In this document: piece by piece, positions 15,502 to 23,562 of the stretch
Layout of the letters: every line of letters begins with the position of its first letter
Numbering within the stretch: the stretch's first letter is position 1
Origin: Candidatus Poribacteria bacterium
GTDB taxonomy: Bacteria > Poribacteria > WGA-4E > PCPOR2b
Direction: 5' to 3'
DNA: 34,932 nt
NCBI GenBank assembly: GCA_022822785.1
Contig: JAJEAL010000092.1
Span: 1 to 34,932 of the forward strand
Made by a program: the position numbers and the translations under genes
Notes under the pieces: generated by a model
Seen by the model: only the letters and a program-made list of their open reading frames with translations
Databases searched by the model: none
What the model was told of the DNA's origin: nothing

Positions 15502-16558
15502 ACGTCTCCAATCGGCGTTTGAGTTCTTCAATTCGTTCAACAGGTGTTGGATTCTGTTCGTAAAGGATTGCAAGATAGTAGCTGGTCCAATCGCCAATCG
15601 CAACCAACGATAACAGGCGTGCGAGCAGTGAGCTGCCCTGTGAATGCACCGCCGTAACGCCGGCGGTATGTGGTTCAATCAGTTCCGCCGTGATATCCAT
15701 CCGACGTTGCGTTTGAGGCGGGGCGATCGGGTCGTGGAGTTGGATAACGTGACACCTTTGTGTCAGTGCTGATGGATGCTTCCAACCCTCAATTTCGTTG
15801 TGGTTCATCTCAGGATACACGCTGCAGTACGCGAGCGATTTGCTATTTTCATTCATCTGCCCCTTCCATCGTGTGGCAATCGCCTCAAGCTCTTGCGGGG
15901 CGTAGATGATAGGCAATTTCCCGTGTAACGTTCCTGCGAGTCGCTTGGGCAGACTCTCTGTTATCCCCGGCTGAAAATCTGCTGCCAACTGTGCGAGCAG
16001 GTCGATTGTCTCATCCAAATCGCTTTGGAAATTGAAATCTGGGATAAGTCTGAGCCGATCCAAGATGGACAGGATTGGCATCAGCAGATAGCCGAGCGAC
16101 GCTCTGGGCGGTTGTCCGGCTGGGATTGTCACACAGGGAAGATTGTGTGCTTCCGCGAAAGCCTTGAGTTTGCCGCCGCTGGTAACTCCCAGAATGTTCG
16201 CACCTTGTGCCGCCGCTTGTTCAACCGATAGGAGGGTCTCTTCGGTGTTACCGGAATAACTGACGGCGATGAAAAGTGTCTGCGCTGTCACGAACGCGGG
16301 AACGGAATAACCCCGGTTGACAATAATTGGGCAGGTGGATCGCGCTCCAATCACCGCTTTCGCCAAATCACCGCTAATGCCAGATCCGCCCATCCCTGCG
16401 ATGACGATGTTGCTAGGCGGCTGCCCATCGTCTCGATCTAGCTTAAACGATTCACCAATCTCCCAGCCACGCTTACACTGCTCGGAGAAGCCGGACAATA
16501 GGTGAAGCATGTCGTCGGAATCATATTGGTTGATTTGAGCGGGATTCAGGGTCGTCAT
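15500..16558 (-). CDS. bifunctional phosphoglucose/phosphomannose isomerase
   Basis: A 352-residue SIS-domain isomerase that interconverts glucose-6-phosphate, mannose-6-phosphate and fructose-6-phosphate in the cytosol. The first SIS domain has GMGGSGISGD (55-64) and the phosphate-binding SYSGNTEET (100-108). PRASLGY (151-157) and PEMNHNEIEGW (249-259), with the catalytic Glu/His region, are hallmarks of the bifunctional PGI/PMI family. Length fits that family (about 320-350). It lies between rseP and the UDG gene on the minus strand. No convincing Shine-Dalgarno precedes ATG 16558. Confidence 0.92.
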   Translation of the reverse strand: MTTLNPAQINQYDSDDMLHLLSGFSEQCKRGWEIGESFKLDRDDGQPPSNIVIAGMGGSGISGDLAKAVIGARSTCPIIVNRGYSVPAFVTAQTLFIAVSYSGNTEETLLSVEQAAAQGANILGVTSGGKLKAFAEAHNLPCVTIPAGQPPRASLGYLLMPILSILDRLRLIPDFNFQSDLDETIDLLAQLAADFQPGITESLPKRLAGTLHGKLPIIYAPQELEAIATRWKGQMNENSKSLAYCSVYPEMNHNEIEGWKHPSALTQRCHVIQLHDPIAPPQTQRRMDITAELIEPHTAGVTAVHSQGSSLLARLLSLVAIGDWTSYYLAILYEQNPTPVERIEELKRRLET

Positions 16559-16571
16559 CGGCTTAATATGA

Positions 16572-16593
16572 GTTCATTGATTCGTTAACGAAC
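16572..16593. repeat. octamer-family repeat with 12-bp palindrome
   Basis: GTTCATTGATTCGTTAACGAAC lies in the short gap before the PGI/PMI start. TTCGTTAACGAA (16581-16592) is a perfect palindrome. The left half matches the TTCATTGRTTC motif of 14731. Confidence 0.45.
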
Positions 16594-16635
16594 CGACCGG
16601 GCTTCCTAACTGCTCCACGTTCCCGATCTTTTGGG

Positions 16636-18270
16636 TCATACAAGGAAAACGCGCAGGAGATCGTAAAATGTGATGTATAAAAACAGACCTGCCAGTAAAA
16701 CAATGCTGACCTGCTGAATAATCATCTGATTACGGATGCTCAACGGCTTGCCTCGCAATTTCTCAAGCGCGAAGAACAGGATTTGACCGCCATCCGCAAT
16801 CGGAATTGGCAACAGGTTCACAATGGCGAGATTAACACTGATGAACCCTACGAAGAAAAGCAAGCTTCTCAGACCAAATCCCACAACCCGGCGTGTTGCA
16901 TCCACAATCCCAATAGGGCCCGTGAGGTGCTTCGTTTTAACTTCGCGGGTAACGAGTCGCGTGAGCACCTTCGTGACCATTTCGAGGATTAGCCAATTCG
17001 TATGGACCCCTTCGCCTACCGCTGTAATGACATTATATTTCGGAATTGGAACGGCGGGCACCGCAAGCGTAAGTCCATCTAGTGACAACTGCCAATGCAA
17101 CCCTTGGAGGTTAAATTGGTTAGTTTCGCTGCTAATGTCGGGTGTCAGTGTCGCAGTTAGCGGTTCGCCGCTGCGGAGTAATCCAATTTCAATAGGTACA
17201 CCGGGATTTGTTGTGGCGAGGTCGTATAGTTTTGGGTATAGCTCGAAATTCTTTACAGATTCACCGTTAATTGAAACAATCTCATCCCCGCTTTGAATTC
17301 CTGCCCGTTCCGCTTCGGTTCCCTCTGCGATAAGGGCGTGAACCTTCCAATTGATAGGCACGTTGACTGTTAACGATTCGGACCCGCGGCGAATTCCTAG
17401 GGCGACTTCGCCGTTTTCGCTTTCGTTGACTTCATTGTAAAACCGCCGATGTGCTGACGCAAAGGGGTAAGTCGCATCCCAAATCACCGAACCGAATTCA
17501 GGTACATGATAAATCTTTCGGCCGTTGACACTTTCAATCAAATCTTCTGCTCGGATGCCAGCTTTGGCAGCTAGGCTGTTTTCGGTGATATTTTCAACCA
17601 CCGTTGATTGGCGAGCGGAGACCCGAATCTGCCCGATTCCCTTCCTGTCAAGACTTCTCGGCGTTACATAGAGTGTCTGGGGCTGACCATCGCGGGAAAC
17701 GACAATTTTGAGTTCCTCATCGGGGTGGGTCAGGATGGTTGTATTGAAATCTTGCCAATTTTTTATCTTCCGATCATTGATTGAAACGATGGTGTCGCCC
17801 GGCTTAATACCTCCCTGCTTTGCAGGACTATCGTCAGCGACCAACCCAATTTGAGCCTGCCGATCTGACCGTCCAACTAGCATCTCCATCAACCACATCG
17901 TGCCGTGATCCAACCCTGCAAGATAGACGAACGAAAAGAGAATGATCCCCAGCAGAACATTCATTGCGGGCCCCGCAATTGCCACGAAAATGCGATGTCC
18001 AACGGGCGCTGAAGCGAATTCCCCCACTTCGCCTTTCTGCTCGTCGGGGCTCTCGCCCGCCATTTTCACAAACCCACCAAACGGCAGCGCGGATAAACAG
18101 TAGTCGGTGTCCCCGCGGCGAAAGCCGAAGATCCGGGGACCGAAACCGATTGAAAAGGTCTCCACGCGAATCCCACACCGTTTTGCTGCAAGGAAATGCC
18201 CTAGTTCATGAATAAAAATCAGGAAGCCTAGGGAGAGGATTGCGAGGAGAATTGTTGCAGAAAAAATCAT
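16636..18270 (-). CDS. rseP: RIP metalloprotease RseP (site-2 protease) with three PDZ-like domains
   Basis: A 544-residue inner-membrane zinc protease that cleaves transmembrane segments such as those of anti-sigma factors. HELGH (21-25) gives the zinc-binding residues in TM1, and NLLPIPIADGG (485-495) supplies the third ligand motif. PDZ-like units appear at about 140-200 (SPAKQGGIKPGDTIVSIN), 222-305 (SLAAKAGIRAEDLIESVNG) and 312-378 (TEAERAGIQSGDEIVSING). E. coli RseP has 450 residues and two PDZ domains, so this protein appears to carry one more. The start at 18270 is chosen because it follows the dxr stop by 5 bp and has AAGGG eight bases upstream; the frame is open to 18321 inside dxr. 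It is downstream of dxr, as in many bacteria. Confidence 0.94.
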   Translation of the reverse strand: MIFSATILLAILSLGFLIFIHELGHFLAAKRCGIRVETFSIGFGPRIFGFRRGDTDYCLSALPFGGFVKMAGESPDEQKGEVGEFASAPVGHRIFVAIAGPAMNVLLGIILFSFVYLAGLDHGTMWLMEMLVGRSDRQAQIGLVADDSPAKQGGIKPGDTIVSINDRKIKNWQDFNTTILTHPDEELKIVVSRDGQPQTLYVTPRSLDRKGIGQIRVSARQSTVVENITENSLAAKAGIRAEDLIESVNGRKIYHVPEFGSVIWDATYPFASAHRRFYNEVNESENGEVALGIRRGSESLTVNVPINWKVHALIAEGTEAERAGIQSGDEIVSINGESVKNFELYPKLYDLATTNPGVPIEIGLLRSGEPLTATLTPDISSETNQFNLQGLHWQLSLDGLTLAVPAVPIPKYNVITAVGEGVHTNWLILEMVTKVLTRLVTREVKTKHLTGPIGIVDATRRVVGFGLRSLLFFVGFISVNLAIVNLLPIPIADGGQILFFALEKLRGKPLSIRNQMIIQQVSIVLLAGLFLYITFYDLLRVFLV

Positions 18271-18275
18271 CAATA

Positions 18276-19451
18276 TTACCCTTCTGTTTGGATTAATTGG
18301 TGCGCCACGGATCGCGCCCATTGATCAGCATCAAGAATATCATCAAGCGTTGGCTGAAGTGTTACATCATGTCGAGTCATCACTTCCTCAAGATAGTTTG
18401 GAATGTCCATAAATCCAATTTGCTCGTTCAGGAACGCTTGCACAATTACTTCATCAGCGCTGCTTAGGACCGTCGGTAAGGTCCCGCCAACTTTTGCAGC
18501 GCTATAGGCGAGTTCTAGGCACGGAAATTTTTCAGAATCAACCGGCTCCATGTGGAGCGCACCAATTTGGGATAGGTCCAGCCGTGGCACGGATGTCGGA
18601 AAACGGGAGGGATAGGTCAATGCGTATTGAATTGGCAGGCGCATATCCGAAACTCCCAGCTGCGCGAGTAGTGAACCGTCAACAAATTCAACCATCGAAT
18701 GAATAATACTTTCCGGGTGAATCACAACCTCGATTTGCGACAGGTCCACATCAAAAAACCATTTCGACTCGATGACCTCAAATCCCTTGTTCATCATTGT
18801 TGCTGAATCAATTGTAACTTTTTCCCCCATCTTCCAATTTGGGTGCTGCAGAGCCTGTTGAGGCGTTACCGAGTTTAGCTGTTTCAACGGTGTTTCACGG
18901 AAAGGCCCGCCGGAACCTGTGAGGATGAGTCGATGAATTTCAGCACGCTTACAATCATCCCCATTAACGTCAGAAAGGCACTGAAAGATGGCACTGATTT
19001 CGCTGTCCACCGGTAAAAGGCGAACGCCGTATTCCTTCGCTGTCTCGGTAATCAGCGAACCGCACATGACCAACACCTCTTTGTTGACAAACGCGAGGTC
19101 TTTTCCGGATTGAATCGCCTCTAGTGTTGGTAAGAGTCCTGCACTGCCCCCCATTGCTTCAAGGACAAGGTCCACCTCTGCCATCGTCGCAACTGCTGAT
19201 AGCCCTTCAGATCCTGAAAGGACTTCAACGGCGTCGACATCCTCCAACCGTTTCCTCAGTTGGTTCGCAGCTGCGTCCTCCCTTACTGCTACCAGCCGTG
19301 GACGGAACTGACGCACTTGCCCTTCGATCCGGTCAACGGAGGTTTTGGCAGCAAGGCCGGAAACGACGAATTGATCGGAATGGGTCGCCACGACGGAAAG
19401 TGCATTTTGCCCAATAGATCCCGTGGAGCCGAGGATAGCGAGGTGTTTCAT
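18276..19451 (-). CDS. dxr: 1-deoxy-D-xylulose 5-phosphate reductoisomerase
   Basis: A 391-residue NADPH-dependent enzyme that converts DXP to MEP, the first committed step of the non-mevalonate isoprenoid pathway. The N-terminal Rossmann motif is GSTGSIGQNAL (8-18). NKEVLVMCG, LPVDSEISAIFQCL (metal-binding Asp/Glu), LTGSGGPFRE and HPNWKMGEKVTIDSATMMNKG are all intact active-site segments. Length is standard. The ATG at 19451 has only a weak ribosome-binding site. A 443-bp repeat-rich gap separates it from cdsA, so it may have its own promoter. Confidence 0.97.
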   Translation of the reverse strand: MKHLAILGSTGSIGQNALSVVATHSDQFVVSGLAAKTSVDRIEGQVRQFRPRLVAVREDAAANQLRKRLEDVDAVEVLSGSEGLSAVATMAEVDLVLEAMGGSAGLLPTLEAIQSGKDLAFVNKEVLVMCGSLITETAKEYGVRLLPVDSEISAIFQCLSDVNGDDCKRAEIHRLILTGSGGPFRETPLKQLNSVTPQQALQHPNWKMGEKVTIDSATMMNKGFEVIESKWFFDVDLSQIEVVIHPESIIHSMVEFVDGSLLAQLGVSDMRLPIQYALTYPSRFPTSVPRLDLSQIGALHMEPVDSEKFPCLELAYSAAKVGGTLPTVLSSADEVIVQAFLNEQIGFMDIPNYLEEVMTRHDVTLQPTLDDILDADQWARSVAHQLIQTEG

Positions 19452-19563
19452 AACAAGGTCAACAATGACAGCACAGCAAGCTTTGGATACCGCCGTACAA
19501 GGTAGTAGACACCCTCCGTCGTGCGGTAACCTGTGTTCTACATCACATTGGACGTATCAACAT

Positions 19564-19669
19564 GTAGGTTGGGTTGAACGAAACCGAGAAAAAACACCGT
19601 GCAGCAGACGACAATCTCGGAGTTCAATTCTGATATGAAATCTCACAGATTGAATGAAACCCAACACTA
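19564..19669. repeat. MITE-like element with TAG(T)GTTGGGTT ends
   Basis: GTTGGGTT (19568-19575) is inverted at AACCCAAC (19658-19665), with outer bases TAG/CTA extending the ends imperfectly. Total length is about 106 bp. The GTTGGGTT...AACCCAAC pattern with GAACGAAACC beside it resembles widespread bacterial intergenic repeats. Confidence 0.55.
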
Positions 19670-19704
19670 TAGTGGATTTTGGAATTACTCAGACACTCCA
19701 AACG

Positions 19705-19817
19705 GGTGCGGTTCGATAAATCCCCGATGAATCGGGACAAGCCGAGATCAGGCAGGCGGACCAGGGTTGGAAACCGCACCTACCGGCCCCGATAAATCGG
19801 GATCGAAACCGAGGGGC
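19705..19817. repeat. palindromic GC-rich repeat cluster
   Basis: GGTGCGGTT (19705-19713) is inverted at AACCGCACC (19772-19780). Inside and to the right are two CCCGAT-N2-ATCGGG palindromes (19721-19734 and 19788-19801). The segment 19786-19817, bounded by GCCCC and GGGGC, has a close relative at 32438-32468. Confidence 0.6.
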
Positions 19818-19894
19818 GAAAGTGTCTATTTATTTTTAGAATTCACCATAAATCAGCACCTATCGCCTAATTTCAGGCACGGTGCAATACACCA

Positions 19895-20725
19895 TTACAC
19901 TGGATTTACCAAATAGGTAAAGTAGTAATAAAGCACGGGCGCCGAAAAAATTAGACTGTCGCATCGATCCAATAGTCCGCCGTGGCCCGGAATCAGATGG
20001 CCTGAATCTTTAGCATCAGCACTCCGCTTGATAATGGACTCGCTTAAGTCGCTCAGCTGACCAGCGATTCCCAACAGTAGCCCAAGAATCAGCGCGTGTG
20101 GAACGGTCAGCACATCTTTCAAGAAGAACGACCAAACGCCGACCGCGCCGAACGTGCCAAAGACCAAGCCGGCTATTGTTCCTTCAATCGTCTTGCCGGG
20201 ACTAATTGTTGGGCTGAGTTTATGGGTCCCAAACCATTTGCCGAAGAGATATGCTGCGATGTCATTTAGCCAGATGGTTACTAGCAAGAGAAAGATTAAT
20301 CCCCGACCCGCTCCACCGATATCGCGCAGCAAAAGCAGGTGATATCCAAAAGCCCAACCGATATAGATAACGCCCAGCAGCGTACTTGCAACCGAAAGAA
20401 ATGCGAAATTAACCTGATCGCGAAAAATCTGGTAGGAGAAAGAGAGAAGGAGCGTCAGGGCGAGAACAAATTCAATAGGAATTTGAAAGCCGAACGAATC
20501 AACCGCCGATAAACAGCACAGTACACCGCACACAACAATGAAAATTCGGCCGGCTTTTGCCCCAATTGACCGGGAAAGTCCCCAAAACTCAATCAGCATT
20601 AGACTGGTAGCTATAACAATCGTTGCTGAGTAGGGATACCCTCCCCACCAAACAAGGAGGATTATCAGGGGTGCTAAAATGATCGCACTAATAGCTCGCT
20701 TCCAAAACATTGGCTGTAGGGACAA
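19895..20725 (-). CDS. cdsA: phosphatidate cytidylyltransferase CdsA
   Basis: A polytopic inner-membrane enzyme that makes CDP-diacylglycerol from CTP and phosphatidate, the branch point of phospholipid synthesis. About eight hydrophobic segments are visible. The family signature near the C-terminus reads SIIKRSADAKDSGHLIPGHGG followed by LLDRCDS, with all conserved Lys, Asp and Gly-His-Gly residues. The start is uncertain: TTG at 20725 (276 aa) or ATG at 20710 (271 aa, beginning MFWKRAISAI); neither has a strong ribosome-binding site. It follows frr by about 36 bp. The uppS gene that often sits between frr and cdsA is not here. Confidence 0.95.
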   Translation of the reverse strand: MSLQPMFWKRAISAIILAPLIILLVWWGGYPYSATIVIATSLMLIEFWGLSRSIGAKAGRIFIVVCGVLCCLSAVDSFGFQIPIEFVLALTLLLSFSYQIFRDQVNFAFLSVASTLLGVIYIGWAFGYHLLLLRDIGGAGRGLIFLLLVTIWLNDIAAYLFGKWFGTHKLSPTISPGKTIEGTIAGLVFGTFGAVGVWSFFLKDVLTVPHALILGLLLGIAGQLSDLSESIIKRSADAKDSGHLIPGHGGLLDRCDSLIFSAPVLYYYFTYLVNPV

Positions 20726-20761
20726 ACAGTTTTTTGTCGAATACCATGCCTCGGCTGCTGA

Positions 20762-21319
20762 TTACAACTCAAGTAATTCTGCTTCCTTGGATTTCAGCAG
20801 TTCATTCGTTTGGTCGGTGTATTGATCCGTGAACTCTTGAACCTGGGCTTCGTAAGTATGGCGCTCGTCTTGAGAAATGTCTCTGGACTTTTCTAACTTC
20901 TGCAGCGCCTCATTTGCATCACGTCGGATGTTTCTGATAGAGACACGTCCCTCTTCAGCTAACTTTGCGACGTATCTGGTCAATTCCTGCCGCCGTTCCG
21001 TTGTCAACTCGGGGATCTGGATGCGGATCACGTTTCCATCGTTGTTTGGGTTCAATCCCAAATCGGATTGAGCAATCGCTCTTTCAACATCCTTCATAAC
21101 TGTTTTATCCCACGGTTGAATAACGATTAAGCGCGGTTCAGGGATGGTAATCGTTGCCACTTGGTTAATTGGACTCTTGGTGCCGTAATAATCGACACGA
21201 ATGTTATCCAATAGAGAAGCCGACGCCCTCCCTGTGCGTACATGTGCAAAGTCTCTGGCTGTCGCTTCCACAGCCTTCTGCATTCGCGTCTGTGCATCAC
21301 GAAGAATTGTTCTAGGCAT
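20762..21319 (-). CDS. frr: ribosome recycling factor
   Basis: A 185-residue protein, the usual length, that splits post-termination ribosomes together with EF-G. Conserved segments include HVRTGRASASLLDNIRVDYYG, TIPEPRLIVIQPWDK, SDLGLNPNNDGNVIRIQIP and LTTERRQELTRYVAKLAEE. The start at 21319 (MPRTILRDAQ) has AAAGGAG eight bases upstream; the frame is open to 21358 but that would run through a hairpin. It follows tsf by 67 bp rather than the usual pyrH. Confidence 0.97.
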   Translation of the reverse strand: MPRTILRDAQTRMQKAVEATARDFAHVRTGRASASLLDNIRVDYYGTKSPINQVATITIPEPRLIVIQPWDKTVMKDVERAIAQSDLGLNPNNDGNVIRIQIPELTTERRQELTRYVAKLAEEGRVSIRNIRRDANEALQKLEKSRDISQDERHTYEAQVQEFTDQYTDQTNELLKSKEAELLEL

Positions 21320-21335
21320 TTTGAAAACTCCTTTA

Positions 21336-21360
21336 GATTGTCCGTCAATTACGGACAATC
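21336..21360 (-). repeat. perfect 10-bp hairpin before frr
   Basis: GATTGTCCGT (21336-21345), a 5-nt loop and ACGGACAATC (21351-21360) form a perfect 10-bp stem in the tsf-frr gap. On the minus strand it is followed by TAAAGGAG, the frr ribosome-binding site, not a T-run. It may be an mRNA processing or stability element. Confidence 0.6.
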
Positions 21361-21386
21361 ACCAATCCAAATTCTTGTCCTACAAA

Positions 21387-21983
21387 CTAGTCTTGTCCCA
21401 ACACATAGAGCGAGAACCGTTTTACAACAATGTTTTCTCCAAGCTGAGCGATTGCGTCTTGGATCAGTTGTTTAACCGTTTGATCCATCTCGCGAATATA
21501 CGGTTGTTCCAATAAACACGCTTCAGCGTAATATTTGGAGAGTCTGCCTTCAACGATTTTATCCACGATATGCGCCGGTTTCCCTTCATCAAGGGTTTGG
21601 CGCCTTAAAATCTCTTTTTCCGATTCTAAGACATCTGCGGGTACATCTTCTTGGCTGATATATTTCGGCTTTGCGGCAGCGACCTGCATCGCAATTTCTT
21701 TGGTCAACTGTTGGAATTGTTCCGTGCGGGCAACAAAATCGGTTTCGCAGTTGACTTCAACCAACACGCCAATCCGGCTACCGGGATGAATATAGGAAGC
21801 AATCAGCCCTTCAGAGGTGGTGCGTCCGCCTTTGAGTTCTGAAGCCTTCAACCCCTGTTCGCGTAGGAGTTGAATGGCCGCGTCTAGATCACCATTCGTT
21901 TCGGTGAGGGCTTTCTTACAGTCCATAATCCCGGCACTTGTACGTGCGCGCAGCTCGCTAACCATCTTTGCAGTGATTTGCAT
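21387..21983 (-). CDS. tsf: elongation factor Ts
   Basis: A 198-residue guanine-nucleotide exchange factor for EF-Tu. The N-terminal UBA-like domain has LRARTSAGIMDCKKAL (11-26), with the helix that contacts EF-Tu, and the core has VLVEVNCETDFVAR (73-86). It is the short form (about 200 residues, as in Thermus), shorter than the 283-residue E. coli protein. The ATG overlaps the rpsB stop in TAATG, so the two genes are probably translationally coupled. Confidence 0.97.
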   Translation of the reverse strand: MQITAKMVSELRARTSAGIMDCKKALTETNGDLDAAIQLLREQGLKASELKGGRTTSEGLIASYIHPGSRIGVLVEVNCETDFVARTEQFQQLTKEIAMQVAAAKPKYISQEDVPADVLESEKEILRRQTLDEGKPAHIVDKIVEGRLSKYYAEACLLEQPYIREMDQTVKQLIQDAIAQLGENIVVKRFSLYVLGQD

Positions 21984-22852
21984 TAACTGTTATCCTCCAT
22001 CTGTTCCGCGGAATCTTCTTGAACTCCGTCTTGTGAATCCTCTGATTCTTGGTTCGTAACATCGTCTTCATCGGTTGCGGATGCTGTTTCCGACGTTTCC
22101 GGTTTGTCCGTGTCGGCAGCTTCAGGGTCGTCGGCACCCTCTACTTCCTGTTCATCTGCACCCTCTAGCACACTCGCCCGTCCCTCGACGACTGCGGTCG
22201 CAAGTATGGAACAGATAAGCTTAATCGCCCGGATTGCATCATCATTTGCAGGAATCGGATAATCAATCGGATCCGGATCGCAATTGGTATCAACGACTCC
22301 AACGACGGGAACGCCGAGCTTATTCGCCTCTTTAACGGCAATGTGCTCCTTACGCGTATCTGTAATAATGACGGCTTCAGGAAGTCTCCCCATCGTCTTA
22401 ATACCCGAAAGGTTATTGTTCAGCTTCATCTGTTCTCGTCTGAGGCGTATCACTTCCTTCTTGGGAAGCTGCTCAAAGATTCCGTTTGCTTCGTCTTCCT
22501 CTATTTTGATCAACCGGTTGATACTACGCCTAATTGTTTCGTAGTTGGTCAACATGCCCCCCAACCAGCGATGGTTTACATAGAACATCTGGCATCTAGC
22601 TGCTTCCTCTGCCACCGTTTCTTGGGTCTGTTTCTTCGTTCCAACAAAGAGTACCGGGGCACCTCGCGCGGCGACGTCCTGCACAAATTCATACGCTGTC
22701 TGGAGGTGGCGTAACGTTTTCTGGAGATCTATGATGTAAATCCCATTACGTTCCGCAAAGATATACGGTTCCATCTTCGGGTTCCAGCGCCGAGACTGAT
22801 GCCCAAAATGAACCCCTGCCTCCAGAAGCTCTTTCATTGTAACTGTTCTCAA
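21983..22852 (-). CDS. rpsB: 30S ribosomal protein S2
   Basis: A 289-residue ribosomal protein of the small-subunit neck. [22 protein letters not shown] (broken here as [14 protein letters not shown] + SRRWNPKM), [24 protein letters not shown] and DAIRAIKLI are strongly conserved. Residues 230-289 form an acidic, low-complexity tail rich in Asp, Glu and Ser beyond the usual end. The start is the TTG at 22852: GGAGG lies five bases upstream, and S2 proteins usually have about five residues before MKELL. The TTG sits in the 4-nt loop of GTTCT/AGAAC (22845-22858). A strong promoter is at 22993-23021. Confidence 0.97.
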   Translation of the reverse strand: MRTVTMKELLEAGVHFGHQSRRWNPKMEPYIFAERNGIYIIDLQKTLRHLQTAYEFVQDVAARGAPVLFVGTKKQTQETVAEEAARCQMFYVNHRWLGGMLTNYETIRRSINRLIKIEEDEANGIFEQLPKKEVIRLRREQMKLNNNLSGIKTMGRLPEAVIITDTRKEHIAVKEANKLGVPVVGVVDTNCDPDPIDYPIPANDDAIRAIKLICSILATAVVEGRASVLEGADEQEVEGADDPEAADTDKPETSETASATDEDDVTNQESEDSQDGVQEDSAEQMEDNS

Positions 22853-22992
22853 AAGAACCTCCTTACCTAACCACTAGGTTTTTACGTCCACTCCTCTCAC
22901 ATTTACATCAGACTCTCAAAAGGGAGAGAGAACCTTCTGTGTAAATCAAGAAGTGTGATTGATTCAAATAAGTTACCTTCAAAACGGAGTAA

Positions 22993-23021
22993 ATATAACA
23001 TATAATCCAAAAGCCTGTCAA
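22993..23021 (-). promoter_or_regulatory. strong sigma70-type promoter of rpsB-tsf
   Basis: On the minus strand TTGACA (23021-23016), a 17-bp spacer and TTATAT (22998-22993). Transcription would begin near 22986, leaving a leader of about 130 nt before rpsB. Confidence 0.75.
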
Positions 23022-23318
23022 GATTGTCTTGGTTTTCGTTTAGGGTATTCCTGTGGTAGAGATCTCCTAATCTTGACACTTTCGGAAAAACATCACCCCA
23101 ATGAGCAATTTCTCATTTTCCCTGTATCATTAGGAGAAAGGAGAGAATCGGTGTCAAACCGTGGGGGCCGTGAACTCTTTGAAGAATCAATCATTATCAC
23201 TTATAAAAGAAAGCAACAATTGTTTAGCTCGATCTAAAAGTGGAAAATTAGTACGGCATTTAGTCACTCTCATTTTATCGTATTTCCTGATATAACTTCA
23301 AGAAGGGCAAAATTCATC

Positions 23319-23348
23319 TTGATAGCTAGGAAAGTTGCCATATATAAT
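23319..23348 (+). promoter_or_regulatory. sigma70-type promoter for the DHS-like gene
   Basis: TTGATA (23319-23324), an 18-bp spacer and a perfect TATAAT (23343-23348). The predicted start near 23355 falls in CATGG-CATA-CCATG, an operator-like palindrome. The leader to ATG 23563 would be about 205 nt. Confidence 0.6.
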
Positions 23349-23562
23349 AGGTGTCATGGCATACCATGGATATTGTACGCTAAAATCAGTATCGTTCCAA
23401 GGAGGAACATAGTGTGCTAAAACAATACTTTATAAATGAAGAAGGAGGCGCAGTTTCCTGCCCGCAGAGACCTGATGCTGTCGCGCTAAATTCCAGGCCG
23501 GTTGAACCATAACTATAGTGCAACACGCACGGTATTTACAGGTCCTCCACTGCGAAGATTTG

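Larger units (their letters stand above)
19452..19894. other. 443-bp gene-free gap between cdsA and dxr, filled with repeats
   Basis: No credible gene is present. The gap holds two palindromic elements (19564-19669 and 19705-19817). A short T-rich, A-rich stretch (19825-19840) lies beside the right element. Any dxr promoter would be on the minus strand near 19460-19560; none is obvious. Confidence 0.6.
22853..23562. other. 710-bp gap between divergent rpsB and the DHS-like gene
   Basis: The gap holds the rpsB promoter and leader on the minus strand and a good promoter on the plus strand (23319-23348). It is AT-rich to about 23440 and more GC-rich after that. Small stems are visible (CATGG/CCATG at 23355-23368; GTTCC/GGAAC at 23393-23407). 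A frame at 22959-23237 is open but overlaps the rpsB promoter and has no family signature, so it is not called. Confidence 0.5.

Noticed and set aside
22959-23237. 92-residue plus-strand frame in the rpsB upstream gap
   Set aside because: It overlaps the strong rpsB promoter, has no recognisable domain and no ribosome-binding site.
23436-23489. 17-codon frame (MKKEAQFPARRDLMLSR) in the leader of the DHS-like gene
   Set aside because: No ribosome-binding site at proper distance and no conservation evidence; too short to call, though it lies in a leader.
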